From Aquimarina acroporae (GTDB lineage: Bacteria; Bacteroidota; Bacteroidia; Flavobacteriales; Flavobacteriaceae), in the NCBI RefSeq assembly GCF_023195925.1, contig NZ_JALPRE010000003.1:62001-126000 (forward strand): a stretch of DNA of 64,000 bases, in the 5' to 3' direction. Shown piece after piece: positions 36,354 to 44,213 of this stretch (the stretch's first letter is position 1; each line of letters opens with the position of its first letter). The position numbers and the translations under genes were made by a program. The notes beneath the pieces are model-generated. The model saw only the letters and a program-made list of their open reading frames with translations, made no database searches and was not told the origin of the DNA.

Positions 36354-37250
36354 TTATGAGGTCACAAAATCAGTTAGTTTTTGTGGTCCTTCCAAAGGAA
36401 CTCTTATAATTTTTAATATACCATCATCTGTAGTTGCGATTTGCCATTTGATAAGTGTAATACTTCCATTTTGAATTTCCATACCCGTAATAGATCTGGG
36501 ATGAACGCAACTTCCGTCATTGAACAGTGCCAATTCACCAGCTTCAGGAAAACGTGGTCTATGAGTATGACCAATAATGGTAAATAAATTGTTTTTGGAG
36601 GCAATCCACTTTTTTATTCGGCGCTCTACCTTAATGGTCTCTTTATAATTTTTGGCGGGGCTGGTAGGATCTGCAATACCAACTACTTGCAAAGGTTTCC
36701 ATAGTACTCTTACCAAAAACCTATTAATTCGCCATCCGATGTAGTTCATAAAATCGGCCTGGTGGCCATGTAATAAAAACATCTCTTGTTGGGTCTGCTT
36801 ATGTTTTAGGATTATTGCTTCCTGATATTGTATGCCAGGAAAAAGAGGAACTATAGCATCTGTTTTATGATCAAAATAAGAACTAAGGTGTTTCTTGACA
36901 TATTTGGGGTCACGGTATACCATATCATGATTCCCCCAAATCATCTCTAAACGATTTTCTTTATAAAATTGCTGAAGCAATTCGTACACATTTTTATGCG
37001 CTCTAAAAATGGTTTGAAAGTTAAGATTTTCCCATAGCTCATCTCCATCTCCCAATTCACAATAGGTAAACCCTTCGTTGTAATAGTGTCTTAATGCATG
37101 AAAATAGATATTTCTGTTGTTTGCAAAATCATCAGCAAAGCTATTATCTCCACGATGGCAATCACTAAATAGTATAAATTTAGAGTTATCGTCAAACGGA
37201 ATTACTTTTGCTTTTTTATAGGCACGATCTAATCGTGATTGAGAAGACAT
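36354..37250 (-). CDS. metallophosphoesterase, UDP-diacylglucosamine diphosphatase-like
   Basis: A 298-residue enzyme with the full calcineurin-like metal-binding set: FSDCHRGD (Asp30, His32), LGDGDELW, WGNHDM (Asn107, His108), LLHGHQ and GHTHRPRF. The extra WENL after the second motif recalls LpxH-type enzymes and their UDP-2,3-diacylglucosamine hydrolase relatives, but the true substrate is not certain. It is followed at 7 bases by the AraC-type regulator, probably co-transcribed. Confidence 0.82.
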   Translation of the reverse strand: MSSQSRLDRAYKKAKVIPFDDNSKFILFSDCHRGDNSFADDFANNRNIYFHALRHYYNEGFTYCELGDGDELWENLNFQTIFRAHKNVYELLQQFYKENRLEMIWGNHDMVYRDPKYVKKHLSSYFDHKTDAIVPLFPGIQYQEAIILKHKQTQQEMFLLHGHQADFMNYIGWRINRFLVRVLWKPLQVVGIADPTSPAKNYKETIKVERRIKKWIASKNNLFTIIGHTHRPRFPEAGELALFNDGSCVHPRSITGMEIQNGSITLIKWQIATTDDGILKIIRVPLEGPQKLTDFVTS

Positions 37251-37310
37251 AGACTATGTTTTCAGTAAATATACAATAGAAAATGATATTACTGAATAAC
37301 ACAAGTTTAA

Positions 37311-37493
37311 TTATGCTCCTAAAAATTTTAAGGTTTCATAAACCAGAAATGCGGGCCATACAATTGCTTTTAAAAACCCCAGTACACCTGTCCAAAAACT
37401 AGTAGCGGTACCAATAAAATAAATTGCAGCCCCTATAAAACCAAGTCCGTAAATTTTACTGGATGAAGCTTCTTTTTTTGCTGTTTCTTTCAT
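37311..37493 (-). CDS. small membrane protein, function unknown
   Basis: A 60-residue protein with two hydrophobic segments (GLGFIGAAIYFIGTATSFW and VLGFLKAIVWPAFLVYETL). It begins 17 bases after the HMA-domain gene, so it is under the same low-oxygen-type promoter at 37800-37842. No family was recognised. The hydrophobic pattern and tight spacing make it a likely real gene. Confidence 0.65.
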   Translation of the reverse strand: MKETAKKEASSSKIYGLGFIGAAIYFIGTATSFWTGVLGFLKAIVWPAFLVYETLKFLGA

Positions 37494-37510
37494 AATTCAA
37501 AAATAAGATG

Positions 37511-37780
37511 TTAGGTACTTAGTTTTCCTATGGCACAACTAATATAGGATATTGCCTTTTTTTGCAATGTGTTTTTATCACCTTCTACAGGATATCCCAA
37601 TCGGGACAATTCTTTTTCAACGGTGTTTATTCCGTTTTCGGTGTTGTAGCTAAAGGAAATGGTACAGTTTTCTTGATCTATTTCGATGTTTTGTATTCCT
37701 TCTAGTAGATGTAGCTTCTTTGCTATAGTACTTTCGCAACCTGCGCATTTTAGGTTTTGTATCGTTACCGTAGTTCTCAT
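37511..37780 (-). CDS. heavy-metal-associated (HMA) domain protein
   Basis: An 89-residue HMA-fold protein with the metal-binding motif KCAGCE (Cys12, Cys15) in loop 1, as in copper chaperones of the CopZ/Atx1 type. A C-terminal helix has an extra Cys. Its promoter carries a TGAT-N4-GTCA box with correctly spaced -7 element, which ties it to the oxidase genes. It may bring copper to the CcoI ATPase or to the oxidase, though this is inference. Confidence 0.82.
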   Translation of the reverse strand: MRTTVTIQNLKCAGCESTIAKKLHLLEGIQNIEIDQENCTISFSYNTENGINTVEKELSRLGYPVEGDKNTLQKKAISYISCAIGKLST

Positions 37781-37799
37781 GGTTTTATAGTTTTAAGCC

Positions 37800-37842
37800 A
37801 AATCTATATGAAAATGATGATGAAAACCATGATAAATGTCAA
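37800..37842 (-). promoter_or_regulatory. FNR-like box and -7 element for the HMA gene
   Basis: The palindrome TGAT-AAAT-GTCA (37831-37842) is separated by 23 bp from TAGATTTT (37807-37800, 7 of 8 match to TAnnTTTG), read on the minus strand. Confidence 0.65.
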
Positions 37843-37865
37843 TGTTTAAACAATTGATACAGCAT

Positions 37866-37908
37866 GATATTTGTCATATTTAGAATGAAAAGGAGCTAAT
37901 ATTTTTGG
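37866..37908 (+). promoter_or_regulatory. FNR-like box and -7 element for the 37931 operon
   Basis: TGAT-ATTT-GTCA (37866-37877), 23 bp, then TATTTTTG (37901-37908), a perfect -7 match. It drives the membrane protein, flavodoxin-like protein and hibernation factor genes. Confidence 0.75.
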
Positions 37909-37930
37909 GTAGATTATTAAATCTAAGATT

Positions 37931-38317
37931 ATGGATGTATCTATCTTTTTAGCGAAATTTTGGGGATGGTATCTTATCATTTTTTTTCTGATACTTAGTT
38001 TCAACCCAAGTCGAATAAAACAAATATTTGAAGACCTTAACGATCAAAAGTTTTCAATCATCACTTCATTTATAGCTATTCTTATTGGGTTGCTTAATAT
38101 CCTTTTTCACAATGTTTGGGAGGCTAATTGGTCTATCATTATTACACTAATTGGTTGGACGTCCTTAGGAATTGGTCTTGGGTTATTTATGTTTCCAACT
38201 ATGACTACAATGTGGTTGAAGTTCATAAACATTAAGCTAGTGCAAGTAATCTACATGTTTTTGTTTTTGTCAGGTGTGTTTTTACTGAATGCTGCTTATG
38301 GCTGGGTGAGGTATTGA
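37931..38317 (+). CDS. four-helix membrane protein, function unknown
   Basis: A 128-residue protein with four predicted transmembrane helices (about 8-25, 40-60, 65-90 and 100-122). No named family was recognised. It is the first gene of an operon with a flavodoxin-like protein and a ribosome hibernation factor, and its promoter holds a perfect FNR-like box/-7 pair, so it is probably made under low oxygen. Confidence 0.75.
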   Translation: MDVSIFLAKFWGWYLIIFFLILSFNPSRIKQIFEDLNDQKFSIITSFIAILIGLLNILFHNVWEANWSIIITLIGWTSLGIGLGLFMFPTMTTMWLKFINIKLVQVIYMFLFLSGVFLLNAAYGWVRY

Positions 38318-38329
38318 AATTAGCAAATA

Positions 38330-38968
38330 ATGAGATTTAAAAGAATTATGATAACAGCATTGGTACTTTTCGGGTTGACTTTAATCTCCTGGTTGCTCTT
38401 GACTTTTTTTGTTGCAAAACCGGGACCAGAAAAAGAGATTATTATTGGAAAAGAGAATAAAAATCCAAAAGCTGTAATCGTTTATGATCCGGATCCTATT
38501 TATAATTTAGATGAAAAGGTATGTAGATCATTTGCCCAAGGACTTTCTGAACGTGGTTGGATGACGAAAATAATAACTGTGGCCTCGGCTTCCAAAATAG
38601 AAGACGAATATTTTGATCTGTACGTTTTTTGTGCCAACACATATAATTGGGCACCAGATAAAGCCATCAAAGATTATATAAAAAACCTTCATAAACTAAG
38701 AGGTAAAAAAGTGGTTGCCTTTACTTTGGGGAGTGGTTCTACTAAAAGAGCACAAAGAATATTAGAACGTTTACTTATTGAAAAAGAGGCAGAGCTTATA
38801 GAATCAAAATCACTTTGGTTAGTGAAACCAAATGATCAATCACAAAAAGAGCAATCAAATGTTAAGCTAGCAGAAAGAATAGCAAAAAATGTAGCAACTA
38901 GTGTTGTTCAAAAATTAAAGAATCAAGATAAAAATTCAGAAACTAAAATAAATATCTATGAAAACTAA
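38330..38968 (+). CDS. membrane-anchored flavodoxin-like protein
   Basis: A 212-residue protein with one N-terminal membrane helix (about 6-30). A Rossmann-like domain at about 45-165 begins PKAVIVYDPDPIYNLDEKVCRSFAQG and includes YDLYVFCANTYNWAPDK-like and KKVVAFTLGSGS segments, as in flavodoxins. The classical FMN phosphate loop is changed (YDPDPIYNLD), so flavin binding is uncertain. It sits 12 bases after the membrane-protein gene and overlaps the hibernation factor gene by 11 bases. Confidence 0.7.
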   Translation: MRFKRIMITALVLFGLTLISWLLLTFFVAKPGPEKEIIIGKENKNPKAVIVYDPDPIYNLDEKVCRSFAQGLSERGWMTKIITVASASKIEDEYFDLYVFCANTYNWAPDKAIKDYIKNLHKLRGKKVVAFTLGSGSTKRAQRILERLLIEKEAELIESKSLWLVKPNDQSQKEQSNVKLAERIAKNVATSVVQKLKNQDKNSETKINIYEN

Positions 38969-39260
38969 CATTCAATTTGTACAGATGCCAACTAGTGAAA
39001 GTATGGAAGAATATGTACATGAAAAGCTAAATAAACTATACAAAAAATATGATTGGGTCATAAAATCTGATGTGTCCTTTAAAAAAGAAAATGACCCCAA
39101 AGGAGAAGGGAAAATCTGTGATGTAGAATTAAGTCTTCCTGGCCCAAAAATATATGCAACTTCTAATGAGAAAAATTTTGAAATGGCATTTAAAGAATCT
39201 TTAAGTGATATAGAAAAACAACTTAAGAAACGTAAACAAGAAATGAAACCTTATATGTAG
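38958..39260 (+). CDS. hpf: ribosome hibernation-promoting factor (HPF/RaiA family)
   Basis: A 100-residue short-form HPF/YfiA-like protein (MKTNIQFVQMPTSESMEEYVHEKLNKL, then alternating beta strands and a terminal basic helix KQLKKRKQEMKP). These factors sit in the tRNA sites of resting ribosomes and stop translation. The gene is translationally coupled to the flavodoxin-like gene and lies under a low-oxygen-type promoter, which suggests that ribosomes are parked when oxygen runs out. Confidence 0.9.
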   Translation: MKTNIQFVQMPTSESMEEYVHEKLNKLYKKYDWVIKSDVSFKKENDPKGEGKICDVELSLPGPKIYATSNEKNFEMAFKESLSDIEKQLKKRKQEMKPYM

Positions 39261-39281
39261 AAAAGTAGGGAACAGGTAGTT

Positions 39282-39941
39282 TTACTGCCTGTTTCTTCTT
39301 TTTTCTCGCGATATTCCTAGAATTAGGCCAGTAAGTCCTAGCGAAAAACAGACCCCTAACCAGAGGATGATATTGTATTTTTCTACTGAAGCTCTGTATA
39401 TAATCGAAAAAGAAAATAATATCAAGCCTAAGACCTGCCATAAAACGTCTTTTTCTAATCTCATGGTGGTATTGAATTTTGGGTTCAGATGTACTAAAAT
39501 TTTGAGTTCATCCCATTCCCATAGCAATAAGATAATATTGGCGAATAACATTAATCCTGTAACGACCGGGGTATATGCAAAATAATAGGATAAGGTGATG
39601 ACAAAGATGTTTAGTATAATCGGGAAATTGATAAGTGCTCCAAGTTTTGAATATCGTTGAGTCATTAATAAAAAACCTGCGATGAGTTGACTCCATCCTA
39701 TGAACTGCCAATATAATCCAGATTGGTAGATGGTTTCAAAAAAATGCCACGCACTATCGATAGGGTTTAGTGCTCCGCTATTTCCCGTAAATCGGTCTCC
39801 TTTGATCTTGATAATACTGGCAAAAACAAATGTACCTCCAATAAGGTATCTGGTGTAAATTATAAAAATCTGTACCCAAACATTATTTTTTATACTATCC
39901 ATAAGTGACCCCTCTTTTACGGAAGACGAATGGTCTTGCAT
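39282..39941 (-). CDS. DoxX-like membrane protein
   Basis: A 219-residue protein with about six hydrophobic segments, starting with RYLIGGTFVFASIIKIKG and GLYWQFIGWSQLIAGFLLMTQRYSKLGALI, the look of the DoxX/DoxD family. DoxX-type proteins are linked to respiratory electron transfer or oxidative stress, but many are uncharacterised. A second ATG at 39902 would remove an acidic N-terminal 13 residues. It follows the acylphosphatase gene by 78 bases and may share its promoter. Confidence 0.75.
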   Translation of the reverse strand: MQDHSSSVKEGSLMDSIKNNVWVQIFIIYTRYLIGGTFVFASIIKIKGDRFTGNSGALNPIDSAWHFFETIYQSGLYWQFIGWSQLIAGFLLMTQRYSKLGALINFPIILNIFVITLSYYFAYTPVVTGLMLFANIILLLWEWDELKILVHLNPKFNTTMRLEKDVLWQVLGLILFSFSIIYRASVEKYNIILWLGVCFSLGLTGLILGISREKRRNRQ

Positions 39942-40019
39942 TTTGTTTCTTTAAGGTTAGATCGTCTTGCTTTTCGGTTCAGATATAAGGAGATAATGAA
40001 AAAGGAGTACTACTATAAA

Positions 40020-40292
40020 TTATCTTTCAATTTCAAAACGAGCAAACGACATAAGAGCTCCTTCTTCAAAAGAAACTTGATCTACTTTTGCATATTCTGG
40101 GCCTATTGCACACCAATCTAAAAGAGCTTGTAATTGTTCTTTAGTTCCTTCGGCTTCTATGTATACATTACCGTTTATAAGGTTTTTTACATATCCCGTT
40201 ACTCCCAGTTCAATAGCTTTTTCTAAAGTGTTTTTTCGATACCAAACTCCCTGAACCGTACCAGAAACAGTAATATTGTAGTGTTTTTTCAT
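40020..40292 (-). CDS. acylphosphatase
   Basis: A 90-residue enzyme that hydrolyses acyl phosphates. The catalytic Arg19 (GTVQGVWYRKNT) and Asn37 (GYVKNLINGNVYIEAEG) are in place. A possible -7 element (TATCTTTA, 40319-40312) lies 21 bp from the palindrome at 40341-40352, so the box may serve both this gene and the divergent stress-protein gene. Confidence 0.95.
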   Translation of the reverse strand: MKKHYNITVSGTVQGVWYRKNTLEKAIELGVTGYVKNLINGNVYIEAEGTKEQLQALLDWCAIGPEYAKVDQVSFEEGALMSFARFEIER

Positions 40293-40311
40293 GATTGTAA
40301 GTTAGTACAGT

Positions 40312-40383
40312 TAAAGATACTACAATTGATATTCATTACATGATAATTATCATATGATTTGGTGTTATTCTCAATTAGCTTTG
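40312..40383. promoter_or_regulatory. FNR-like box in divergent promoter, acylphosphatase / UspA
   Basis: A perfect palindrome TGAT-AATT-ATCA (40341-40352). To the right, TAGCTTTG (40376-40383) starts after 23 bp and is a perfect -7 for the UspA gene. To the left, TATCTTTA (40319-40312) starts after 21 bp for the acylphosphatase gene. Confidence 0.75.
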
Positions 40384-40412
40384 AACTATATAACCCTAAA
40401 AAATATATCAAA

Positions 40413-41252
40413 ATGAATAAGATTCTAGTACCTGTGGATTTTTCTGAGTATTCTGAGTATGCTTTACAAGCTGCGGCAGTAATTGCAAAACAACAAAAGG
40501 CAGAAATAGTAGTATTGCATATGTTAGGTTTATCTGAAGCTGTATTTACCAAAGATGAGAGTCAAGAAGTTGCCGAGGCTGTGTATTATATGAAATTAGC
40601 CGAAAAGAGATTCGATACTTTCTTAGATAAAGAATATCTTAAAGGGATAAAGGTTCATGAGACTGTACAGAATTATAAGATATTTAGCGAAATTAACCAA
40701 GCTGCACATGAGCATGATGTTGATCTTATTGTTATGGGTTCTCATGGGGTAAGTGGATTTACCGAAGAGGTATTTATAGGTTCTAATACCGAAAAAGTGG
40801 TGCGCACTTCAGATATTCCTGTGTTGGTAATCAAAGGCTCTGGGGTTAATTTTAAGATGGAAGAAGTTGTTTTTGCCTGCGATTTTAAGATAGAAAACGT
40901 AAGACCATATCGAAATGCAATGAACTTGTTTAATGCTATGGGAGCCAATGTTCATTTGTTATACGTTAATCTTCCTGGAGAGCGGTTTAGGAGTTCTGAA
41001 CAGATGGAAGAAATGGTGAAAGATTTTCTTTTCAAAGCCGATTCGGGTAATCTAGATATGCATGATAAAGTGGTATACTACAGTGATTATTCGGTAGAAA
41101 GTGGAGTGTTTAACTATAGCAATAAGATTGGAGCAAATATAATAGCGATTCCTACTCATGGGCGTAGAGGGTTGGCCCACTTTTTTAATGGAAGTATTGG
41201 AGAAGATATCGCCAATCATGCAAACAAACCAGTGATGACTTTTAAAATTTGA
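40413..41252 (+). CDS. universal stress protein, tandem Usp domains
   Basis: A 279-residue cytoplasmic protein with two Usp domains. The first (about 1-140) has the ATP-binding pattern VMGSHGVSGFTEEVFIGSNTEKV; the second is degenerate (IPTHGRRGLAHFFNGSIGEDI). The ATG at 40413 (MNKILVPVDFSEYS) is chosen over upstream in-frame starts because it lines up with the six paralogues here. It has its own low-oxygen-type promoter and terminator. Confidence 0.93.
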   Translation: MNKILVPVDFSEYSEYALQAAAVIAKQQKAEIVVLHMLGLSEAVFTKDESQEVAEAVYYMKLAEKRFDTFLDKEYLKGIKVHETVQNYKIFSEINQAAHEHDVDLIVMGSHGVSGFTEEVFIGSNTEKVVRTSDIPVLVIKGSGVNFKMEEVVFACDFKIENVRPYRNAMNLFNAMGANVHLLYVNLPGERFRSSEQMEEMVKDFLFKADSGNLDMHDKVVYYSDYSVESGVFNYSNKIGANIIAIPTHGRRGLAHFFNGSIGEDIANHANKPVMTFKI

Positions 41253-41273
41253 TAGTCCGTATAATGACTAATT

Positions 41274-41307
41274 CTGAGATTGTTATTATTTAACAATCTC
41301 AGTTTTT
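41274..41307 (+). terminator. terminator after UspA
   Basis: CTGAGATTGTTA (41274-41285) pairs perfectly with TAACAATCTCAG (41291-41302), followed by five T. Confidence 0.9.
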
Positions 41308-41325
41308 GTATGTCTTTTTTTGAAA

Positions 41326-41970
41326 TTAAGATGAAGTAACAATAGCGATTCCAGAAGATGTGCCAATCCTGGAAACTCCCAGATCTATATATTGTAAGGC
41401 TGTTTGTTTATCCCTTATTCCTCCAGAAGCTTTTATCTGCATATAATCTCCAACTTCATTTTTCATAAGTTGTATATCTTCAAGAGTTGCTCCCCCTATG
41501 CCGAAACCGGTAGAAGTCTTTATAAAATTTGCTCCGGCGTTTAAAGATAATCTGCAAGCCATTTTCTTTTCTTCTTCTGTTAGGTAACAATTTTCAAAAA
41601 TGACTTTTAATACAGTATCGTTTATGGCTTTTTTTACAGCTTTTATCTCATCCTCAATGATTTTATAATATCCAGACTTCAAAAGCCCTATATTGAGCGC
41701 CATATCAATCTCATTTGCTCCTTGTTCTATGGCCTGTTTGGCTTCAAGAACTTTAATTTTTATAGTCGTAGAACCCAGAGGGAACCCTACAGCCGCAGCG
41801 ACTTTATGTGGTGTATGCATTAATTCGCTATGAGCCAATGCTACATAATAACTACTCACACAAACTGCATAAAATTGATGCTCTTTGGCTTCGGTACATA
41901 GTTGTTTAATGTCGTCTACCGATGCCGTTGGTTTTAATAGGGTATGATCTATATAGGTATTAAGCTGCAT
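41326..41970 (-). CDS. deoC: deoxyribose-phosphate aldolase
   Basis: A 214-residue class I aldolase that splits deoxyribose 5-phosphate into glyceraldehyde 3-phosphate and acetaldehyde. Schiff-base Lys151 (NFIKTSTGF), Lys180 (KASGGIRD) and Asp89 (NEIDMALN) are all seen. It follows the thioredoxin gene by 3 bases and seems to be the last gene of a four-gene operon that starts with the ClbS/DfsB-like gene under a low-oxygen-type promoter. Confidence 0.96.
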   Translation of the reverse strand: MQLNTYIDHTLLKPTASVDDIKQLCTEAKEHQFYAVCVSSYYVALAHSELMHTPHKVAAAVGFPLGSTTIKIKVLEAKQAIEQGANEIDMALNIGLLKSGYYKIIEDEIKAVKKAINDTVLKVIFENCYLTEEEKKMACRLSLNAGANFIKTSTGFGIGGATLEDIQLMKNEVGDYMQIKASGGIRDKQTALQYIDLGVSRIGTSSGIAIVTSS

Positions 41971-41973
41971 GAT

Positions 41974-42273
41974 CTATTGGTGTGAAGTAATCACATTTAT
42001 AATATCTTGTTTCTGTAATACTCCAGATTGCCTCCAAAGCTGCTTTCCGTCTTTAAATAATATCATAGTAGGAACGCCTCTAACCTGATATTTTGACGAT
42101 AATGGCTGATTTTTATCTACATCAATCTTTACGATTTTAATAGTATCACCAAGTTCGTCTTTTACTTCTTTTAATATTGGAGCTAGCATTTTACAGGGTC
42201 CGCACCAATCTGCAAAAAAGTCTACCAATACAGGTTTTTCAGAATTTATAATTTCACTAAAACTACTTTTCAT
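41974..42273 (-). CDS. trxA: thioredoxin
   Basis: A 99-residue thioredoxin with the WCGPC active site (Cys24, Cys27), the buried Asp in DFFADW and the cis-Pro in VRGVPTMILF. There is no signal peptide, so it is cytoplasmic. It is 39 bases downstream of the DUF3298-like lipoprotein gene and 3 bases upstream of deoC. Confidence 0.95.
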   Translation of the reverse strand: MKSSFSEIINSEKPVLVDFFADWCGPCKMLAPILKEVKDELGDTIKIVKIDVDKNQPLSSKYQVRGVPTMILFKDGKQLWRQSGVLQKQDIINVITSHQ

Positions 42274-42312
42274 ACTACAGCTAAATTTTAGGGACTAAGG
42301 TACTATATTGTA

Positions 42313-43209
42313 TTAACTTACTTCAGGAGGATCGTTGTATTTTTTGAGTACATGCATAATTTTAGATATTGGTATTTCTATGGCGTACGTTCCGGTGTAG
42401 GAAGGGCAAATCACACAATCATCAAAATAAAATTTTACAACATTATCGTCTACTACAAAGTTATTTTTATACGCCATAAAATCACCTTGAGATAACTCCC
42501 AACAGTCATAGTATAATTCTCCAGAGTTAATATGATCGGTTATTATTGTGTTAATGGTGTTGAATACCACTGTTTCAGATCCCGATTCAAAAAAGGTTTC
42601 AAAGTATATGAATTCGTTCGTATTAAGATCATAGTTAATACAATCAAAAAGGTAGGTAGAATACTTCATGCCAGAATAATAATTCTCTTTGTATAATACT
42701 ACACTGATGAGGTCATTTTTGGCATTGTAAATTTTGTAATCGATAATTCGTTTATCTCTGAATCGATTAATTTTTAAAGTATCGCATAACAACTCTTTGT
42801 CCTCAAGAATTTGATTTTCGGTTTTTTCAATATCTAAGTAGTTTTCTTGTATGTATCGATTAAATATAACACTACCTGGGTGTTTTTCATTTAAGTATGG
42901 GTATTGATAATCAAGAATATACAGATCTTCTTCTTTGTAGAGTTTTTTAGAGACCACTAATTCTTGTAATTGAGGTTTGTCGTCTTGAGCTTTGATGAGC
43001 TTTTCTCTTTTTATTGCCTTTGTTTTTTCTTGATTTAATTCCAAGCTTTCTTCAGAGAATACAGCCAAAGAATCCTGGACACTTTGGTTTGGAGTGTTTT
43101 GAAGAGTTTCATTTTCTATTTCTGGAGTTTCTATAGTGTGTTCTGGGGATGATGATTTTTTACAAGCTATAAAACTTAGTAAAACGAGACAAGAGATTAA
43201 GGTTTTCAT
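42313..43209 (-). CDS. DUF3298-like lipoprotein
   Basis: A 298-residue lipoprotein: signal peptide with lipobox FIAC (Cys16) followed by KKSSS, a long acidic linker (about 20-90), and a C-terminal domain resembling the DUF3298/RsiV fold (FNTINTIITDHINSGELYYDCWEL, NNFVVDDNVVKFYFDDCVICPSYTGTYAIEIPISKI). Function unknown; related domains bind lysozyme in Gram-positives. It begins 7 bases after the ClbS/DfsB-like gene. Confidence 0.7.
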   Translation of the reverse strand: MKTLISCLVLLSFIACKKSSSPEHTIETPEIENETLQNTPNQSVQDSLAVFSEESLELNQEKTKAIKREKLIKAQDDKPQLQELVVSKKLYKEEDLYILDYQYPYLNEKHPGSVIFNRYIQENYLDIEKTENQILEDKELLCDTLKINRFRDKRIIDYKIYNAKNDLISVVLYKENYYSGMKYSTYLFDCINYDLNTNEFIYFETFFESGSETVVFNTINTIITDHINSGELYYDCWELSQGDFMAYKNNFVVDDNVVKFYFDDCVICPSYTGTYAIEIPISKIMHVLKKYNDPPEVS

Positions 43210-43216
43210 AATATTA

Positions 43217-43714
43217 TTATTTAATACACTTTTTAATTAATTTAAATGCCCAGTCATAGTGACTGGAAGTTGCTGAAATGAGATATGAAGCCAATGAAGT
43301 GGTTCCTGTCCATTTATACTTTCGCTTTTCGAATAATTCTTTTTCGGTGTGATTATTTATTATTTTTTGTAATTCTTTAAAAGATTTTTCAAGCATGTTT
43401 ATAACCTCTTTTAAATCTGTGTTTTGATATTTCTTTCTTATTTCCCGATTAAGATCTGGTGTCGTTTTCCAGGTGTATCCTTTTGCTGGCATATCTGGTT
43501 TCTTTCCTGTCATTCCCACAGAATACCAATCGAGCATCATTATATGCCAATGATGTAAATGGGCTAATACATCTCTTATATTCCTGTTTAGGGTACCTTT
43601 AGGAAACTCTTGATGCAGGTGCTCTTCAGAAAAAGAATGTATCATTTCAACCAACCTGCGATAATTATTGGTACTTAACTCTACTAGTTCTTTCTTGTTC
43701 TTTGGTCTTGGCAT
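43217..43714 (-). CDS. ClbS/DfsB-family four-helix bundle protein
   Basis: A 165-residue protein of the DinB-like superfamily, ClbS/DfsB (DUF1706) branch: MPRPKNKKELVELSTNNYRRL, NIRDVLAHLHHWHIMMLDWY and KWTGTTSLASYLISATSSHYDWAFKLIKK. ClbS protects colibactin producers, but most members have no known role. It heads the operon ClbS-like / lipoprotein / thioredoxin / deoC, and its promoter carries an FNR-like box at the standard spacing. Confidence 0.87.
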   Translation of the reverse strand: MPRPKNKKELVELSTNNYRRLVEMIHSFSEEHLHQEFPKGTLNRNIRDVLAHLHHWHIMMLDWYSVGMTGKKPDMPAKGYTWKTTPDLNREIRKKYQNTDLKEVINMLEKSFKELQKIINNHTEKELFEKRKYKWTGTTSLASYLISATSSHYDWAFKLIKKCIK

Positions 43715-43734
43715 GCTTTATTAATTTTGTATGC

Positions 43735-43777
43735 TAAAATTAAAAGAGTTACTCATTTAAAAATATGATATTGATCA
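43735..43777 (-). promoter_or_regulatory. FNR-like box and -7 element for the ClbS-like operon
   Basis: TGAT-ATTG-ATCA (43766-43777), 23 bp, then TAATTTTA (43742-43735, 7 of 8 match) on the minus strand. The resulting start would be about 15 bases before the ATG. Confidence 0.65.
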
Positions 43778-43802
43778 GCTCTTCCATGGGTATAGAGAAT
43801 AA

Positions 43803-43839
43803 GAGAAAAAAGGTGAGTTTTCTTAAAAACTCACCTTTT
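43803..43839 (-). terminator. terminator of the 94-residue membrane protein gene
   Basis: A 13-bp stem, AAAAGGTGAGTTT (43808-43820) with AAACTCACCTTTT (43827-43839). On the minus strand it ends in a T-rich tract. Confidence 0.85.
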
Positions 43840-43862
43840 AAAGAAATATATATGTAGTGTGA

Positions 43863-44147
43863 TTAAAAAAGCCCGTTTCCAATAATTATTAGGGTATTTA
43901 CTACCAAACTGGTGATTAAAAGATCGAATACTAATTTAGGTTTTTGAACCGTTAGAATTGCCGCGTTATGAGCACTGCAAACCACAACACTTATAAAAAC
44001 CATGAACATTTGCAGTGGTGCATTTCCATTCATTAAAGTAGTCATAATAGCTATAGATCCAAGACAAGTAGAAACTATGATAGCTAGAGCTGAATATCCT
44101 GTATAATTTTCGGTAAAATCGGCATTCAATTTTGCATATAGTGTCAT
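43863..44147 (-). CDS. small three-helix membrane protein, function unknown
   Basis: A 94-residue protein with three predicted transmembrane helices (about 18-40, 47-62 and 72-92). No family was recognised. It has its own FNR-like promoter at 44171-44213 and its own terminator, so it is a monocistronic low-oxygen-type gene. The His in CSAHNAA lies within or next to a helix and might be a metal or haem ligand, but this is speculation. Confidence 0.75.
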   Translation of the reverse strand: MTLYAKLNADFTENYTGYSALAIIVSTCLGSIAIMTTLMNGNAPLQMFMVFISVVVCSAHNAAILTVQKPKLVFDLLITSLVVNTLIIIGNGLF

Positions 44148-44170
44148 AATGAAGTGTTTTAAATTTGATG

Positions 44171-44213
44171 TAAAAGTAAAGGGACAAAAACTTTTAGAAT
44201 ATGATAAAAATCA
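44171..44213 (-). promoter_or_regulatory. FNR-like box and -7 element for the 94-residue membrane protein
   Basis: TGAT-AAAA-ATCA (44202-44213), 23 bp, then TACTTTTA (44178-44171, 7 of 8). The outer end of the box is the TGA stop codon of the TerB-like gene. Confidence 0.65.

Noticed and set aside
39930..40121. Plus-strand 63-codon frame between DoxX and acylphosphatase
   Set aside because: It runs antisense into the acylphosphatase gene and shows no family likeness.
40289..40552. Minus-strand frame of 87 codons across the acylphosphatase/UspA promoter
   Set aside because: It covers the palindrome and -7 elements and the 5' end of UspA in antisense; composition is not protein-like.
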